64,000 nt of DNA from Burkholderia sp. S171 (lineage in GTDB: Bacteria > Pseudomonadota > Gammaproteobacteria > Burkholderiales > Burkholderiaceae), in NCBI RefSeq assembly GCF_009766085.1, contig NZ_LMUF01000006.1, forward strand, positions 156,202-220,201, in the 5' to 3' direction. Under the pieces are notes generated by a model. The model had not been told where the DNA came from and ran no database searches. It saw nothing but the letters and a program-made list of their open reading frames with translations. A program made the translations under genes and the position numbers. How positions within the stretch are numbered: the stretch's first letter is position 1; every line of letters begins with the position of its first letter. This document shows, piece by piece, positions 1 through 9,847 of this stretch.

Positions 1-1
1 C

Positions 2-3000
2 GACGAAAACTGCGAACCGATGCCGAACCAGCCGCTCGACCTCGTGATCTTCGACGAAGCGCAGTACCTGCGCCACACCGGAAACTATCAAAATCATCAC
101 ATCGCCCAGATCTTTCGGCGCCATGTCGACCGCTGGCTCTTCATGAGTGCCACGCCATTGCACTCCAGCACGCGCGATATCAGGAGTCTCGACACCTATT
201 TGTGTCGCAAGGTGTCTGTCGGTGAAGCCGGCGGTCGTGAGCGCGCCGTGCAAATCCCGCGCGACTGTGGCGATTGCGAACATCAGGCCCGATGCAGTCG
301 CGTCGCGTGGCAGCTCGATTCCCAGCCTGGCACCAAGCCGGACGTGGTGGAACTGCTCGGCCAGATGATGGTGCGTCGCACGCGAACCTATGCCGACAGC
401 CAGGACAATCGTTACGGCAAAATCCAGTACCGGAAATACGAGCGCGTGCGTTATTCAGGCGCCGATGATCCGTTCCTCTCACTGACCATGGCACTCGTGC
501 AAAAGCAGCTGGTCGGTGCACTTGCGGGTAAGCAGAACAAGTTCCGGCAGGGCGAGTGCGCGTCGTTTGAGTCGCTGTCGACGTCGGTTGGGCGGATCAT
601 CGGACGCAAGAGGGCTGTCGTGGCCGCACCCGAGGTGGCACGTGAGTATGAAGCGGCTCGCGACGGCAAGCAGGGCAAGCGGAACGACGAGCCAAACGTG
701 GCGCTAGACCGAACCGTCATTGATGACCTGAATCACAGTTTTGTGAAAGCGATGACGCCGCTGAACCACCCTCAACCGCTCGCATCGCAGTCTGTCGCGT
801 TGCCTCACGCCAAGCTGAACCGTACCGCCGACGAACTCTTCGAGCACAGTTTGAAAGACGGTGGCAACGACAAGACGCTGGTGTTTGTCCGTCGCATCGA
901 CACAGTCGAGGAGATTCGCGATCTGCTGAACGCGCGGTTCCAGCAGCAGGTCGATCAGCGGATTGCCGTGTGGCGAACGTTGCTCGTCGAGCCGGATTTC
1001 GAGCAGCGGAGCAAGTCATTATGGGATTCGGGTGCGTCCTGGTGGAACCGAGCGGATGACCCAGGTGAGGCGGTCGAAGAGGACAGCATCGACATCCCCA
1101 AGCAGTCGTTCGACGGTGATGAGGACGACGATTTCGGCGCTTCAGGCGAGACGCTGCGCCGCAGCCAGTTTCGCGACGCGGTCAGCCTGCCTTACTTCGA
1201 GGCGTTGAAACGGGCCTCGGGTATCAAGGAGCACCACGGGAAGCTCGTGTCATTCGGATCGAGACTTCTGAGCGCGAAGGATCCATCGCGGAAACCCCTG
1301 CGCGGGTTCCTCTTGAAATGCCCAGAAAGCAGCGACGATGAGTCGGGCCGCGCCCTCGACGCAATCTGGGTAAAGAACAGTCAACGCTGGCTGCGGTTCC
1401 TCGCGGCGATTCTGGGCGCAGAACGCGTGACCCAGCTTCGCGCCGACAACACACGCGCGTGGCTTTTCGCAAACACCATCCATTCGACGCCCGACGCGTG
1501 GAAGCTCGCCGCCCTGCAGCTGTGCATACTGCAGTCGATGCGGCAAACCGATTTCATTGTCGATCTCTACATCCTCAACACGCACGTCTCGAGCACGCCT
1601 GATGGTGAAACTGAACTGCCCGACAAGCTGCTGTGGATGCTCGAGAACGCCCAGACGACGGTTTTGCATGGGGTGGCGACGTATATCGCCAACTGGAAGG
1701 AGAAGTTCCGCCGTTGGATCGAGCATTTTGACCTGATCGTCGATAAATGTTTGCGCAGTGGCGCGGCGGTCGACTGGGAACAAATCTGCCGAGAACGCGT
1801 ACACATGGCGTTTCGTCTGATGTCGCCCGTGATCGGGCGATCAAGTCGACTGGAAAATCAGAACGCCGTTACCCAGTTCAAGTTTCCGACCCACCCGAAC
1901 GTACTTGTGTGCACGGACGTGCTCAAGGAAGGTGTCGACATGCACCTCTTCTGCGACAACATCGTGCATTACGGTGTCGCGTGGACATCGGGCGACCTTG
2001 AGCAGCGTATCGGACGGATCGACCGCCTTGGGAGCCTGATCGGGCGACGGATCGAAAACTACGCGAGTGTGCAACCGGGCACAACTGAAGGGCTGCCGCG
2101 CCTCGGTGTGGCATTCCCTTATCTCGACGGTACGCTTGATCGTTATCAGGTGGACCGCGTGATCAGGGCAAAGATCGACAGCGACCTGCGGATGGATCTT
2201 GGCAAACGTAAGGATGAGATTGGCGAAGTTGATGTCGACTCGTTCGACGCCGATAGTTCGATCCTCGTCACTGCCGCAACGGGCGTGAAGAGTAGCAATG
2301 CTGTGTTCTATCCCGACAGCGCGAAGTTTGTGCAGGACGGCGACGAAGCGATGCCGATTGCATTGCCGCTTGGGATACGGCACAAGCGCGCGGGTGAGAA
2401 CGTTCTGCCCACACAACTCGCCGACGAAACTTTGCCGGAATCGACCGTGTACTTGCCGGCCCTCAATAGCACGCGCGTGCGCCGCGTGGCCACTGGTGGA
2501 TCGACGGTCCTGCGGCTCTCTAGAGCATCCGCGAAGGATCCGCAGATCCTGCGTACGGAAGAGTTTCTGGTTCCGCACACTGCCGATCTGGCCGTGTCTC
2601 CGGCCACAGCGCTTCGCGACGGCGGTCCGTCGGGCGTACGTCACGTACCCGACAGCCGATTCGTATTCGATCGTTCGCGCAACACAGTTGCGTGCGAGGT
2701 AGACGTGTCGTTCGCCTTCACTGCTGCTGGAAGCGTGGCCGGCAAGGTGTTGCTGGAGTCGATCGGGGATGAGTTCTGGTTGCTGCGTGCGGCCGTATGC
2801 GCAACCGAAGCGGTGCGCGGGACTCAAGATGGGAAAAACGTGCCGCGATGGCTTGCGGGGCAAAACCGCGAGCGGCGATGGGGTTATCTAATGGAGGACG
2901 CGGGCATCATCTGGTTCACGGCCATGGTGCGCGAGGCCGGCGGCGCCGAGTGGCGCCTGCTCGCGCATCTCGCTGGGCACGCAGGACGGGTGGCACTCTT

Positions 3001-3754
3001 TTACCGAAGTCTGGTTGCAAACGCGGCAGAGCATATTGAGCCTACGTATCGGTCGCGGAGCGCTTTTCCCTCTGTCGATACGTTGACTGCTGCCTATTCT
3101 GATGGCGGTGACCCGCATGTTTCGCGACTATTCAACAACGCAAAAGATGGTGACATCTCCAATATGAAACACGAAGATCTGATTGTTTGTGGACAGGTGC
3201 TTGCTGGAGTTCGGGCCTGGTTTTCGGAGGCTTTCGCTGCGGTTCTAGACGCGTTGTATAAGGCGGACGCTGACGGTGCGGAGCGTCGATTGACCGTGAC
3301 GCCCCTTGAGTTTCTGGAAGGCGGAGTCCTGCGTTTGAGCACCAACGGAGCAGAGCATTTCCGACTGCAGGCTTATCTGGACTTGAATGACACAATGTCG
3401 GGCGGCAGCGTGTTTCCGGGACCCAAAATGCTCTGGGAACTAGCTGCAAGTCCAATTTCTCGAGGACAAAGACCCGTTTTGCCGTTATCGGAACTCCATG
3501 AATTTCCTCACGTCTCGATGGACGCATGGGAAGGAGATCGCTCCGATGGGTGCAGTGCTTTCACTTGGAAAGGCGATAAGTACCGCTTTGTGGCGCTCTA
3601 CCACGCCCCGGCCTCGTGGGACAACGCACGGGTTGAGTTGCTAGAAGCGTGGCAAATCGTGCGGATAAAGATGCAGGCGTTAGCAACTTTTCAAAAAAAG
3701 GGCTGCCGCGATGCGCTTATCGAAGCAGTGGGTGTGGTGACAGTCGACTCGTAA
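2..3754 (+). CDS. Large SF2 (DEAD/SNF2-like) helicase, 5' end outside window
   Basis: The frame is open from base 2, so the start and the Walker A motif lie upstream of the window; about 1250 residues are visible. Counting from the ATG at 20, motif II is FDEAQ (residues 11-15) and motif III is SATP (43-46). Between them and the C-terminal helicase lobe is a Cys cluster, DCGDCEHQARC. Helicase lobe 2 shows TLVFVRR, VLVCTDVLKEGVDMH and the motif VI stretch EQRIGRIDRLG. The long C-terminal half has no motif I recognise. Large helicases of this sort occur in restriction and phage-defence loci, and McrBC lies just downstream on the opposite strand, so a defence role is inferred. It could be a DISARM-like or other SNF2-type remodeller; the family is not settled from this fragment. 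Confidence 0.8.
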   Translation, partial: DENCEPMPNQPLDLVIFDEAQYLRHTGNYQNHHIAQIFRRHVDRWLFMSATPLHSSTRDIRSLDTYLCRKVSVGEAGGRERAVQIPRDCGDCEHQARCSRVAWQLDSQPGTKPDVVELLGQMMVRRTRTYADSQDNRYGKIQYRKYERVRYSGADDPFLSLTMALVQKQLVGALAGKQNKFRQGECASFESLSTSVGRIIGRKRAVVAAPEVAREYEAARDGKQGKRNDEPNVALDRTVIDDLNHSFVKAMTPLNHPQPLASQSVALPHAKLNRTADELFEHSLKDGGNDKTLVFVRRIDTVEEIRDLLNARFQQQVDQRIAVWRTLLVEPDFEQRSKSLWDSGASWWNRADDPGEAVEEDSIDIPKQSFDGDEDDDFGASGETLRRSQFRDAVSLPYFEALKRASGIKEHHGKLVSFGSRLLSAKDPSRKPLRGFLLKCPESSDDESGRALDAIWVKNSQRWLRFLAAILGAERVTQLRADNTRAWLFANTIHSTPDAWKLAALQLCILQSMRQTDFIVDLYILNTHVSSTPDGETELPDKLLWMLENAQTTVLHGVATYIANWKEKFRRWIEHFDLIVDKCLRSGAAVDWEQICRERVHMAFRLMSPVIGRSSRLENQNAVTQFKFPTHPNVLVCTDVLKEGVDMHLFCDNIVHYGVAWTSGDLEQRIGRIDRLGSLIGRRIENYASVQPGTTEGLPRLGVAFPYLDGTLDRYQVDRVIRAKIDSDLRMDLGKRKDEIGEVDVDSFDADSSILVTAATGVKSSNAVFYPDSAKFVQDGDEAMPIALPLGIRHKRAGENVLPTQLADETLPESTVYLPALNSTRVRRVATGGSTVLRLSRASAKDPQILRTEEFLVPHTADLAVSPATALRDGGPSGVRHVPDSRFVFDRSRNTVACEVDVSFAFTAAGSVAGKVLLESIGDEFWLLRAAVCATEAVRGTQDGKNVPRWLAGQNRERRWGYLMEDAGIIWFTAMVREAGGAEWRLLAHLAGHAGRVALFYRSLVANAAEHIEPTYRSRSAFPSVDTLTAAYSDGGDPHVSRLFNNAKDGDISNMKHEDLIVCGQVLAGVRAWFSEAFAAVLDALYKADADGAERRLTVTPLEFLEGGVLRLSTNGAEHFRLQAYLDLNDTMSGGSVFPGPKMLWELAASPISRGQRPVLPLSELHEFPHVSMDAWEGDRSDGCSAFTWKGDKYRFVALYHAPASWDNARVELLEAWQIVRIKMQALATFQKKGCRDALIEAVGVVTVDS

Positions 3755-4388
3755 GCGCATCCGGATTGCAGAAGACCGTCGCCGCCCGACTCGCGCGATA
3801 CGCTTTGTGTGTGGTTTCTCCAATTGAAATATGAAGCGCGGAGCAGATTTGGATCAAGATCCAAATCTGCGACCGCATGAGGTAACGCGGCTGATCTGCG
3901 CTTGATTTCGAGACTTGGGCAGCGCGAGGCGGGTTCTGTTGTCCCTACGGGCCGAGCAGATTCATTTACCACGGCCCTCGCTGCCCTCGCAAGGCAGCAC
4001 TCTAACGTCCTTCGACCGGACTGGGCTGCCGATACGCTTCCGCAATGTGATTGCAGCACTGAAAAATCCTTTTATGGTGAAGCTTTCGCGTACTGCAAAG
4101 GCGAGAGAAAATACCGCAATCAGGGATGGTCGTGCCCACAAGAGTTACCGACGCAGCACGCTGGTGGAAGAAGGGGAGGCCCTAATTGAGGCTCACACCG
4201 CGCAGGCTACATCAACAGGGCTAGTTCGAACCCAATCAGAAGCAGCGCGCTGCCAATGCCTATTGCAAGCTAGGCGAGCTGAAGTCGGGCCGCGGGGGAG
4301 CGGGTATGGCTAGCAGGACGGCTTGCATGCGGGCGTTGCGGGCGACGTCCATCGATGGCCTACTGGGGCTTGCACCGGGGCTGCCAGT
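3755..4388. other. Intergenic region between convergent helicase and mcrC
   Basis: About 630 bases between two converging genes. It holds a perfect inverted repeat at 3843-3870 (13-bp arms, 2-base loop) about 90 bases after the helicase stop. Short open frames on both strands show no recognisable domain. It may be scar sequence from earlier insertions. Confidence 0.5.
3843..3870. terminator. Perfect inverted repeat, possible bidirectional terminator
   Basis: Arms GCAGATTTGGATC and GATCCAAATCTGC are separated by AA. It sits in the gap between converging genes, where a bidirectional terminator would be expected, but there is no T-tract, so the role is inferred. Confidence 0.4.
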
Positions 4389-5666
4389 TTATCGGGGCGC
4401 CGGTTCGATTTGCGGTGAAAGAGCGACGAGAATTCTGTCCGCCGATAAATCGGAGTTCTGAATATCGAACGTCTCAATAGAAAGTCCAATTGCCGCGTCC
4501 TCATATGGCGCGAACTTGAAACGGGGTCGCGGCCACTGCTCGAGGCACGGGTGATCCGGATATATTAGCGTCAGTTGTCGGCAGCCGTAAGTATGGCCAT
4601 ACGCAAGCAATTGATAGAGGTCAGATTGACCAACACCGGCATTTTGCTCGTCCGGCAGCAGACGCTTCCACTTTGTATCGAGGATGGCAAGCATCTGATT
4701 GTCAAAGTGCACACAAAGGTCCGGGCGAAGCATGAAGCGCGGACTTTCTGCGCTATCGGAGACGAGACCTTTTACGGGACGCTCGCGCGTGAGCCTGAGG
4801 CGGTTAGCAAGGGGATGTCGACGAATGGCCCGATCAAGGGCATTGCCGACATAGTCCTGAAACAACCGGTTCATGTCGAACAACAACGAGATACCTCGCT
4901 CTGGCCCTCGATGTACATTGGGCCCAAGGAGACGCAAGAGCCACGATGATAGAATAAGCAAGCGCTCATAGCGTTGAGTCAGCCGATGCTTGGCAAGACT
5001 ATCTGGCTCGCGCCAAGACCGCGTCGAGTCATCGACTTCATTCAACGATAGCGCTAACCGCCTCGCCATAACAGCATGGCGAGAGCCCGTCGGAATTTTG
5101 CTCGCTGCCACCTTAAGAGCTGCTTTCACCAACCGGTTGTGGGCGTTGTTCGTCGTTAGTTCGTCGAACTCGCAATGCAGCATATGGCCTTGCGCACGGC
5201 CTCGGCGTACCTGCGCATGGATCTTTAGTTGACCGCGTGGACGCGTCAGTTGGTCCTCTTCGGTCACGTATGACTTGATCCAGCCAGCGCTCATTTGAGT
5301 GCTGGCCTCTTCCAAGTATGCACGAACGATCGCAGTCAGCAGGTCTGCCTGCCCGCTCTCGGCGTTGTCACCGTGCCATATCGGGATATCAAAACAACTT
5401 GCGAGCATTTTGACAAGCAGACCGCGGTCCGGCGTGTGGTCTGCTTGATCGTATATTTTTGGCAAGATCTCCAGCGTCCATCCATCGACGCTTACCAGCC
5501 CACATAGTGATCCGGTGCGCAGTCCGTCGTGTGTCGGTGTCAATGCATTTGGGGGTAATGCTGCCAGGTGACGCAAGAACGCAGTGTGAGCATCGGAGCT
5601 TAAGAGACCATATGGTTCGCGCCGCAGAGTCTGATGCTCCCGAACGATCAGATGGCGACGATTCAC
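4389..5666 (-). CDS. mcrC: McrC-like nuclease subunit of a type IV restriction system
   Basis: A 425-residue protein of the McrC (5-methylcytosine restriction component) family. Near residues 310-335 it has the PD-(D/E)xK nuclease signature: RPDLCVHFD followed by LAILDTKWK. The N-terminal part carries the usual McrC stretch around GSLCGLVSVDGWTLEILPK. The start overlaps the mcrB stop by ATGA, so the two are translationally coupled. McrC docks on the GTPase McrB and cuts DNA carrying modified cytosine. A 200-base internal part (4615-4814) recurs at 23613-23812. Confidence 0.9.
   Translation of the reverse strand: MNRRHLIVREHQTLRREPYGLLSSDAHTAFLRHLAALPPNALTPTHDGLRTGSLCGLVSVDGWTLEILPKIYDQADHTPDRGLLVKMLASCFDIPIWHGDNAESGQADLLTAIVRAYLEEASTQMSAGWIKSYVTEEDQLTRPRGQLKIHAQVRRGRAQGHMLHCEFDELTTNNAHNRLVKAALKVAASKIPTGSRHAVMARRLALSLNEVDDSTRSWREPDSLAKHRLTQRYERLLILSSWLLRLLGPNVHRGPERGISLLFDMNRLFQDYVGNALDRAIRRHPLANRLRLTRERPVKGLVSDSAESPRFMLRPDLCVHFDNQMLAILDTKWKRLLPDEQNAGVGQSDLYQLLAYGHTYGCRQLTLIYPDHPCLEQWPRPRFKFAPYEDAAIGLSIETFDIQNSDLSADRILVALSPQIEPAPR
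4615..4814. repeat. mcrC internal segment, direct repeat copy A
   Basis: This 200-base stretch inside intact mcrC is repeated at 23613-23812 in the same orientation with only about two mismatches seen by eye. The copies lie 19 kb apart and bracket the SIR2, WYL and AddAB-like genes. Confidence 0.9.
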
Positions 5667-7792
5667 GACAAAAGGCCCTTGAACATGTCCGCGGTAAATA
5701 TGCGTTTAAGCCGATGGCGAACAAAGACATCATGGCCACGCTTTCCCTGAACGTCCCAGTTCTTGCCAAAAATCTTGGCGGGATCGACTTCCTCGGATAG
5801 TGAAAATTCACTTCTTCCAAGCTCCCTATTGCTAAGAACGAGGCCAATTCTCGACCAGTCGTCATAAAAATATTCGACCAGCAGCGGAAGAATCTGATCG
5901 GTAAAAACCAGATTGAGCTCTTCCAGCGTGTTTACATTCACAAAGTATGCGTGACCGATTCGGTGGTCGCGATCGATGAGAAGTTCAATCCGCTCGTTGA
6001 GCGTATCCAGCAACAAGCCAAGATCGACGCCCTCCACATCTTTATTCAGAATCGTCGAGTCGGGACCGATTTCTTCGAACCGAAAGCGACGGCGCAAGGC
6101 CGTGTCGAGCAACGCGACCGACCGGTCCGCGCTGTTCATCGTGCCAAAGATGTCGAGATTTGCAGGAACGCCAAAAGGTTTGCGCGAATATGGAAGATTG
6201 ACTTGCAAGCCCTTTCGCGAATCGTCGGGGTGTACCCGCTTGTCGATCTCGATCAAGGTGATCAATTCACCGAAGACTTTCGCGATATTCGCGCGGTTAA
6301 TTTCGTCGATGAACAAGGCATACCGCTGCTCTGGATTCTTCCGGGCCGCATCGCAAATCTCGCGGAATATACCCGGTTTCACCTCATATCGGAGTTCCTT
6401 CGAAGCTTCGTCGATTACTGGGCGCAGTCCCTCCACAAACTCTTCGTAACTCATAGACGGGTGGAAGGTGACGAATTCGAAACGCTTGCCATCTTCGCCG
6501 AGATACTGCGGGATGAGTTCTGTTTGAAGTCGAAACGTCTTGCCACACCCGGGCGGCCCGTAAAAAATTACGTTAACTGGCTCGACTACCTCCACCGCAG
6601 CGGCCTCCCCGTCGTCGAGCTTCTTTGGCTTTTCCAGCAAGGATCGCTTGAGAAGGTCTTCTTCAACCGGGCCGAGTGGCTGTTGCTCGCCATCGAAAAT
6701 CCAGCGAACCAGCTGTGGATATTTCTGATGGCTCACTCGATCAATCGTTTTTCGGTAGGCGAACGAGTAGATGGTTGAAGGTTCGAAGTCCTTATCCCAT
6801 TCAACCGACAGGTTTTTTCCATCATGCGGATTGTGAGTGACCGTTCCGACAGCCTTGACCCTCATGCAGCCAACGGTGAGGCCATAAGAACGAAAGGGCA
6901 GATTGTGTTTTTGCGTATAGGCAGCCTTGATCGCAATACGATCCCCAATCTTTACCGTATTGACCTGAGCAAGGAACTGACCGTCATAGCCATTGGCCCA
7001 ACGATTCTCCTCGACGAACGTCTGGGTCATGTCCTTGCCGTCCCAATCGGCGCCAGCAACCCAATACAGCCGCGGATCGTCGTCCGTTGCATAATTGGGA
7101 TCGCCCACCCATATCAGTGTCTGGACGTCGATCAGATCGCGTGGCGCGAGTCCATCGTCAAACATGGCCGCCCTAAGCTCGCTTAGAAAGCCGAGAATCT
7201 GATGGTAATCTTGCCCAGTGAGTGCCCGATTCGGCAGTACTTCTCCTTTGAACGCTTTCAGCGCCCGCTTGAATTGCTGTGTCTTTACGATGACGTGCTC
7301 ACCAGGATCGGACAACATCAGAAAAAAGCTTGTCACGCTTCGCGACATGGCTGAAAAGCCCGAATCTATGACGCCTTCGGCGAGCGTTTCCCTCAACCCT
7401 GGGACGAATCGATCGACGCGCCCTTCAATACCACCGGGTCCATAGAGCAAGTCAGCGACGAGACGCGCTAGCACGGCCTTGCCACTGGCGGTTAGTTTGA
7501 CGAGTGGCCCCCAATAGCGCCAGCCGACGAGATTTTGCGACTGTCCTATGGTCAACTTACGCGTGAAAAGGTCGAGAAGTTCGGCGCCGATGCGTGTCTG
7601 AGACGTCTCATCGGCCGGCATGTCCTGTAGCGACGCCTGAGCATTCCGACGAAACAAATCCACCAGCTCCAGCTTGTATTGGCGCTCCTCAGCGGCGAGC
7701 GCCTCATCGCCATCGCCGAATTTCCGAAAAGTAGGAAAGGCTGCAACGAGTCGTGCTTTATAACTTTCTAGCGCTTCCTGTATCAACTGCAA
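5663..7792 (-). CDS. mcrB: McrB-like AAA+ GTPase of a type IV restriction system
   Basis: A 709-residue protein. The C-terminal AAA+ domain has Walker A GPPGCGKT near residue 411, Walker B YALFIDEINRANIAKVFGE, and the McrB-type GTP signature TMNSADRS followed by the arginine-rich ALRRRFRF. The N-terminal 400 residues are long and would be the DNA-recognition part; the target modification cannot be read from sequence. The protein forms GTP-driven rings that translocate DNA and activate McrC. The gene overlaps mcrC by 4 bases. Confidence 0.9.
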   Translation of the reverse strand: MQLIQEALESYKARLVAAFPTFRKFGDGDEALAAEERQYKLELVDLFRRNAQASLQDMPADETSQTRIGAELLDLFTRKLTIGQSQNLVGWRYWGPLVKLTASGKAVLARLVADLLYGPGGIEGRVDRFVPGLRETLAEGVIDSGFSAMSRSVTSFFLMLSDPGEHVIVKTQQFKRALKAFKGEVLPNRALTGQDYHQILGFLSELRAAMFDDGLAPRDLIDVQTLIWVGDPNYATDDDPRLYWVAGADWDGKDMTQTFVEENRWANGYDGQFLAQVNTVKIGDRIAIKAAYTQKHNLPFRSYGLTVGCMRVKAVGTVTHNPHDGKNLSVEWDKDFEPSTIYSFAYRKTIDRVSHQKYPQLVRWIFDGEQQPLGPVEEDLLKRSLLEKPKKLDDGEAAAVEVVEPVNVIFYGPPGCGKTFRLQTELIPQYLGEDGKRFEFVTFHPSMSYEEFVEGLRPVIDEASKELRYEVKPGIFREICDAARKNPEQRYALFIDEINRANIAKVFGELITLIEIDKRVHPDDSRKGLQVNLPYSRKPFGVPANLDIFGTMNSADRSVALLDTALRRRFRFEEIGPDSTILNKDVEGVDLGLLLDTLNERIELLIDRDHRIGHAYFVNVNTLEELNLVFTDQILPLLVEYFYDDWSRIGLVLSNRELGRSEFSLSEEVDPAKIFGKNWDVQGKRGHDVFVRHRLKRIFTADMFKGLLS

Positions 7793-7801
7793 CCCCCATG
7801 A

Positions 7802-8038
7802 AAAGCTGCATCAAAAATTGTCAAGCCAACGACGTGGCGGCACATCCAGGATAGCCAATGCGAACTCATCGCACTGGATTTTTCGACGGCCACCACTAAG
7901 CTGACCGCCGGTTTCACGCAATCGGCGGCACGCGAACTCGATCTTCCCTTCGGTCCAATCGCCGGCAATATCCAGGGCTTGCTACGACCGGCTTTTTCCG
8001 TGCAGACGCAACTGTCCACGCAAGCGAAGGAGGAGTGA
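7802..8038 (+). pseudogene. Orphan 3' coding fragment between two minus-strand genes
   Basis: A plus-strand frame open from 7802 to a TGA at 8036-8038 encodes about 78 residues with normal-looking composition (ending LSTQAKEE) but has no start codon context. It lies between mcrB and the 526-residue gene, both on the other strand. It looks like the tail of a gene cut off when the restriction genes arrived. The product is not recognised. Confidence 0.35.
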
Positions 8039-8042
8039 GTGT

Positions 8043-9623
8043 TTATCTACGCCGCTCAGTACCTGGACCTAAACTCAACCGCCCGCGAAAATCGCTGAAA
8101 CCTTCACCAAAGAAGCGATGAAACAAAGCGGTTGATTGGAAGTCTGTATCCAGCAAGCCAAAATGCTGTCCCACTCCACGACCCACATACATGAGCACTT
8201 CGGCACCGCCCTCGTTGCCAGCGAACTCTGCGTTTACTAGTTGGCGCACGCGTGCATCTCGATTTCCGTCAACGCCGTACACATAACCGGTCAACCCTGC
8301 GCAAACCAGACAGACCTGTTCTCGCTCGTCGCCCGGTAAGAATTCGGTAGCACCGTCATTGGCCCTATAGAGCCCTTCTCGGCCGCCATCAGTGATCACC
8401 CGAACGTCATCAAGTGACTTATCCAGAAGACTAAACTCGCGGTCCTGCAGCGGGTAGATGTAGTTCTTGAAAGACGTTGAGAATGCCCATTCAGCCGTGC
8501 CAATTGGAAAATTGCTGACCCACTGCTCAAGGCCAAACAATTCGTTATCACGTGGATTTGCTTCTCGATACGTGCGATATATTTGCATCACGCGACCAAA
8601 CGGATGCGAAGTTGGCACCCAATTACCGGTACGGCTGCGCCCGGTGGCTTTCCGCGACGACCTAACCGCTTCGATAGGTTGATCCGCATCGGCATTCAAG
8701 CAGCGTAGGTCATAACCGATCATGAACATTGATGCCTCAAATGCGTGAGCGCGTGCAGCCAAGCCGCTTTCCCCGTGACCCGAAGCCTCACTCGCGAACA
8801 GCGACGTGTTTGCTAGCACTTCGCGAATGATCCACCCAGTGCGCAACTGCCAGCGTGCCCACTCGTCGCGAGTCACGCGATTTGTATAAAACTGTGGTGC
8901 ACTCGCCATACCAAATTCTCCCGGATCCCGAATCTGTTGGCCGCGAGCGCTTCCTGACGGAAAGCCGAGTGGTGAAAATGGTCGACCATCAGGATGTTTG
9001 ACATCCGAGCGAAACATTTCATACAGCATCGCGAATGCGGCGCCCACGCGGCTATCATAGATCGGGGAACCGGTTTTATCGAACAATGCATGGACTTTGG
9101 TCAGTCCAGCATCGAAGCGCTGGACGATCGTCGCATCGAGCGCACTGATGTCCTGATTCCCGTCGAGCGCGAAGAGCGGGCCGAGTCGCTGCAGATAGCC
9201 GCAGAGAGCATTTTCACGTGCCAGACGTTCTATAAACGCTATCGCACCTCGCACGCCACCCCAGCGCAAAACCTCGATGGCAGCCGAGCGAGCCCCGCTA
9301 TCGTCTCCCCTCACGACGCTTTCACGCAGCCACTCACTGAGACGAACAAGTGCCTTGCGAGTTGACACCCAGTCCGACGATGCCACGCGTTCACCCGTGC
9401 GCACGTCCTGCCAACTCGCGTTCCAACTGTATTGCCGGAGGACGTCTTCCAGACCGCTTGCAACGATGTCGATTTCCTTCGAGTTGAAGCGACTGCGCTC
9501 GATGCGCAAGCTGACCGGCAGTTCCGGAAGCGTGTCGCACAACCATTTTATGAAGGCTGCGACCTGGGGTTGCGCGAGAAATTGGATTCGATTCATTGAT
9601 TGAATTGTTCGGGTTAACAGCAT
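8043..9623 (-). CDS. Unknown 526-residue protein upstream of mcrBC
   Basis: No domain is recognised. The protein is soluble, without signal peptide or membrane segments, and mixed alpha/beta in character. It has a CLVCAG stretch near residue 445 and an arginine-rich C-terminus. It lies on the same strand as mcrB and about 250 bases upstream, with an orphan fragment in the gap. Co-transcription and an accessory role in the McrBC locus are possible but unproven. A second start about 10 codons downstream (MNRIQFLAQ) is equally plausible. Confidence 0.7.
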   Translation of the reverse strand: MLLTRTIQSMNRIQFLAQPQVAAFIKWLCDTLPELPVSLRIERSRFNSKEIDIVASGLEDVLRQYSWNASWQDVRTGERVASSDWVSTRKALVRLSEWLRESVVRGDDSGARSAAIEVLRWGGVRGAIAFIERLARENALCGYLQRLGPLFALDGNQDISALDATIVQRFDAGLTKVHALFDKTGSPIYDSRVGAAFAMLYEMFRSDVKHPDGRPFSPLGFPSGSARGQQIRDPGEFGMASAPQFYTNRVTRDEWARWQLRTGWIIREVLANTSLFASEASGHGESGLAARAHAFEASMFMIGYDLRCLNADADQPIEAVRSSRKATGRSRTGNWVPTSHPFGRVMQIYRTYREANPRDNELFGLEQWVSNFPIGTAEWAFSTSFKNYIYPLQDREFSLLDKSLDDVRVITDGGREGLYRANDGATEFLPGDEREQVCLVCAGLTGYVYGVDGNRDARVRQLVNAEFAGNEGGAEVLMYVGRGVGQHFGLLDTDFQSTALFHRFFGEGFSDFRGRLSLGPGTERRR

Positions 9624-9847
9624 TACCCTCTATCTCTGACGCGTCGTGACGGACGCGCAGATAAGTTGACTCCAGAGTTTTTCTCGGACTGTTCGCAAAA
9701 AATGGCGCCGTCAGACAATGCCTCGATCCGAGCCGCCGTTCTGTCTGCCACGCCACAAAATTACAGGCTCACCGGGACATCCAATGTCTCAATACTTTGA
9801 TGAATTTGCTAATCCCTGTTCCGCAGATCCACTTGAGAATAACGGTC

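Noticed and set aside
1841..2863. 340-codon minus-strand open frame
   Set aside because: It is antisense to the helicase C-terminal lobe and has the Arg/His-rich bias of a shadow frame.
5951..6778. 275-codon open frame on the plus strand
   Set aside because: It is antisense to the mcrB AAA+ domain, which has all motifs in its own frame.
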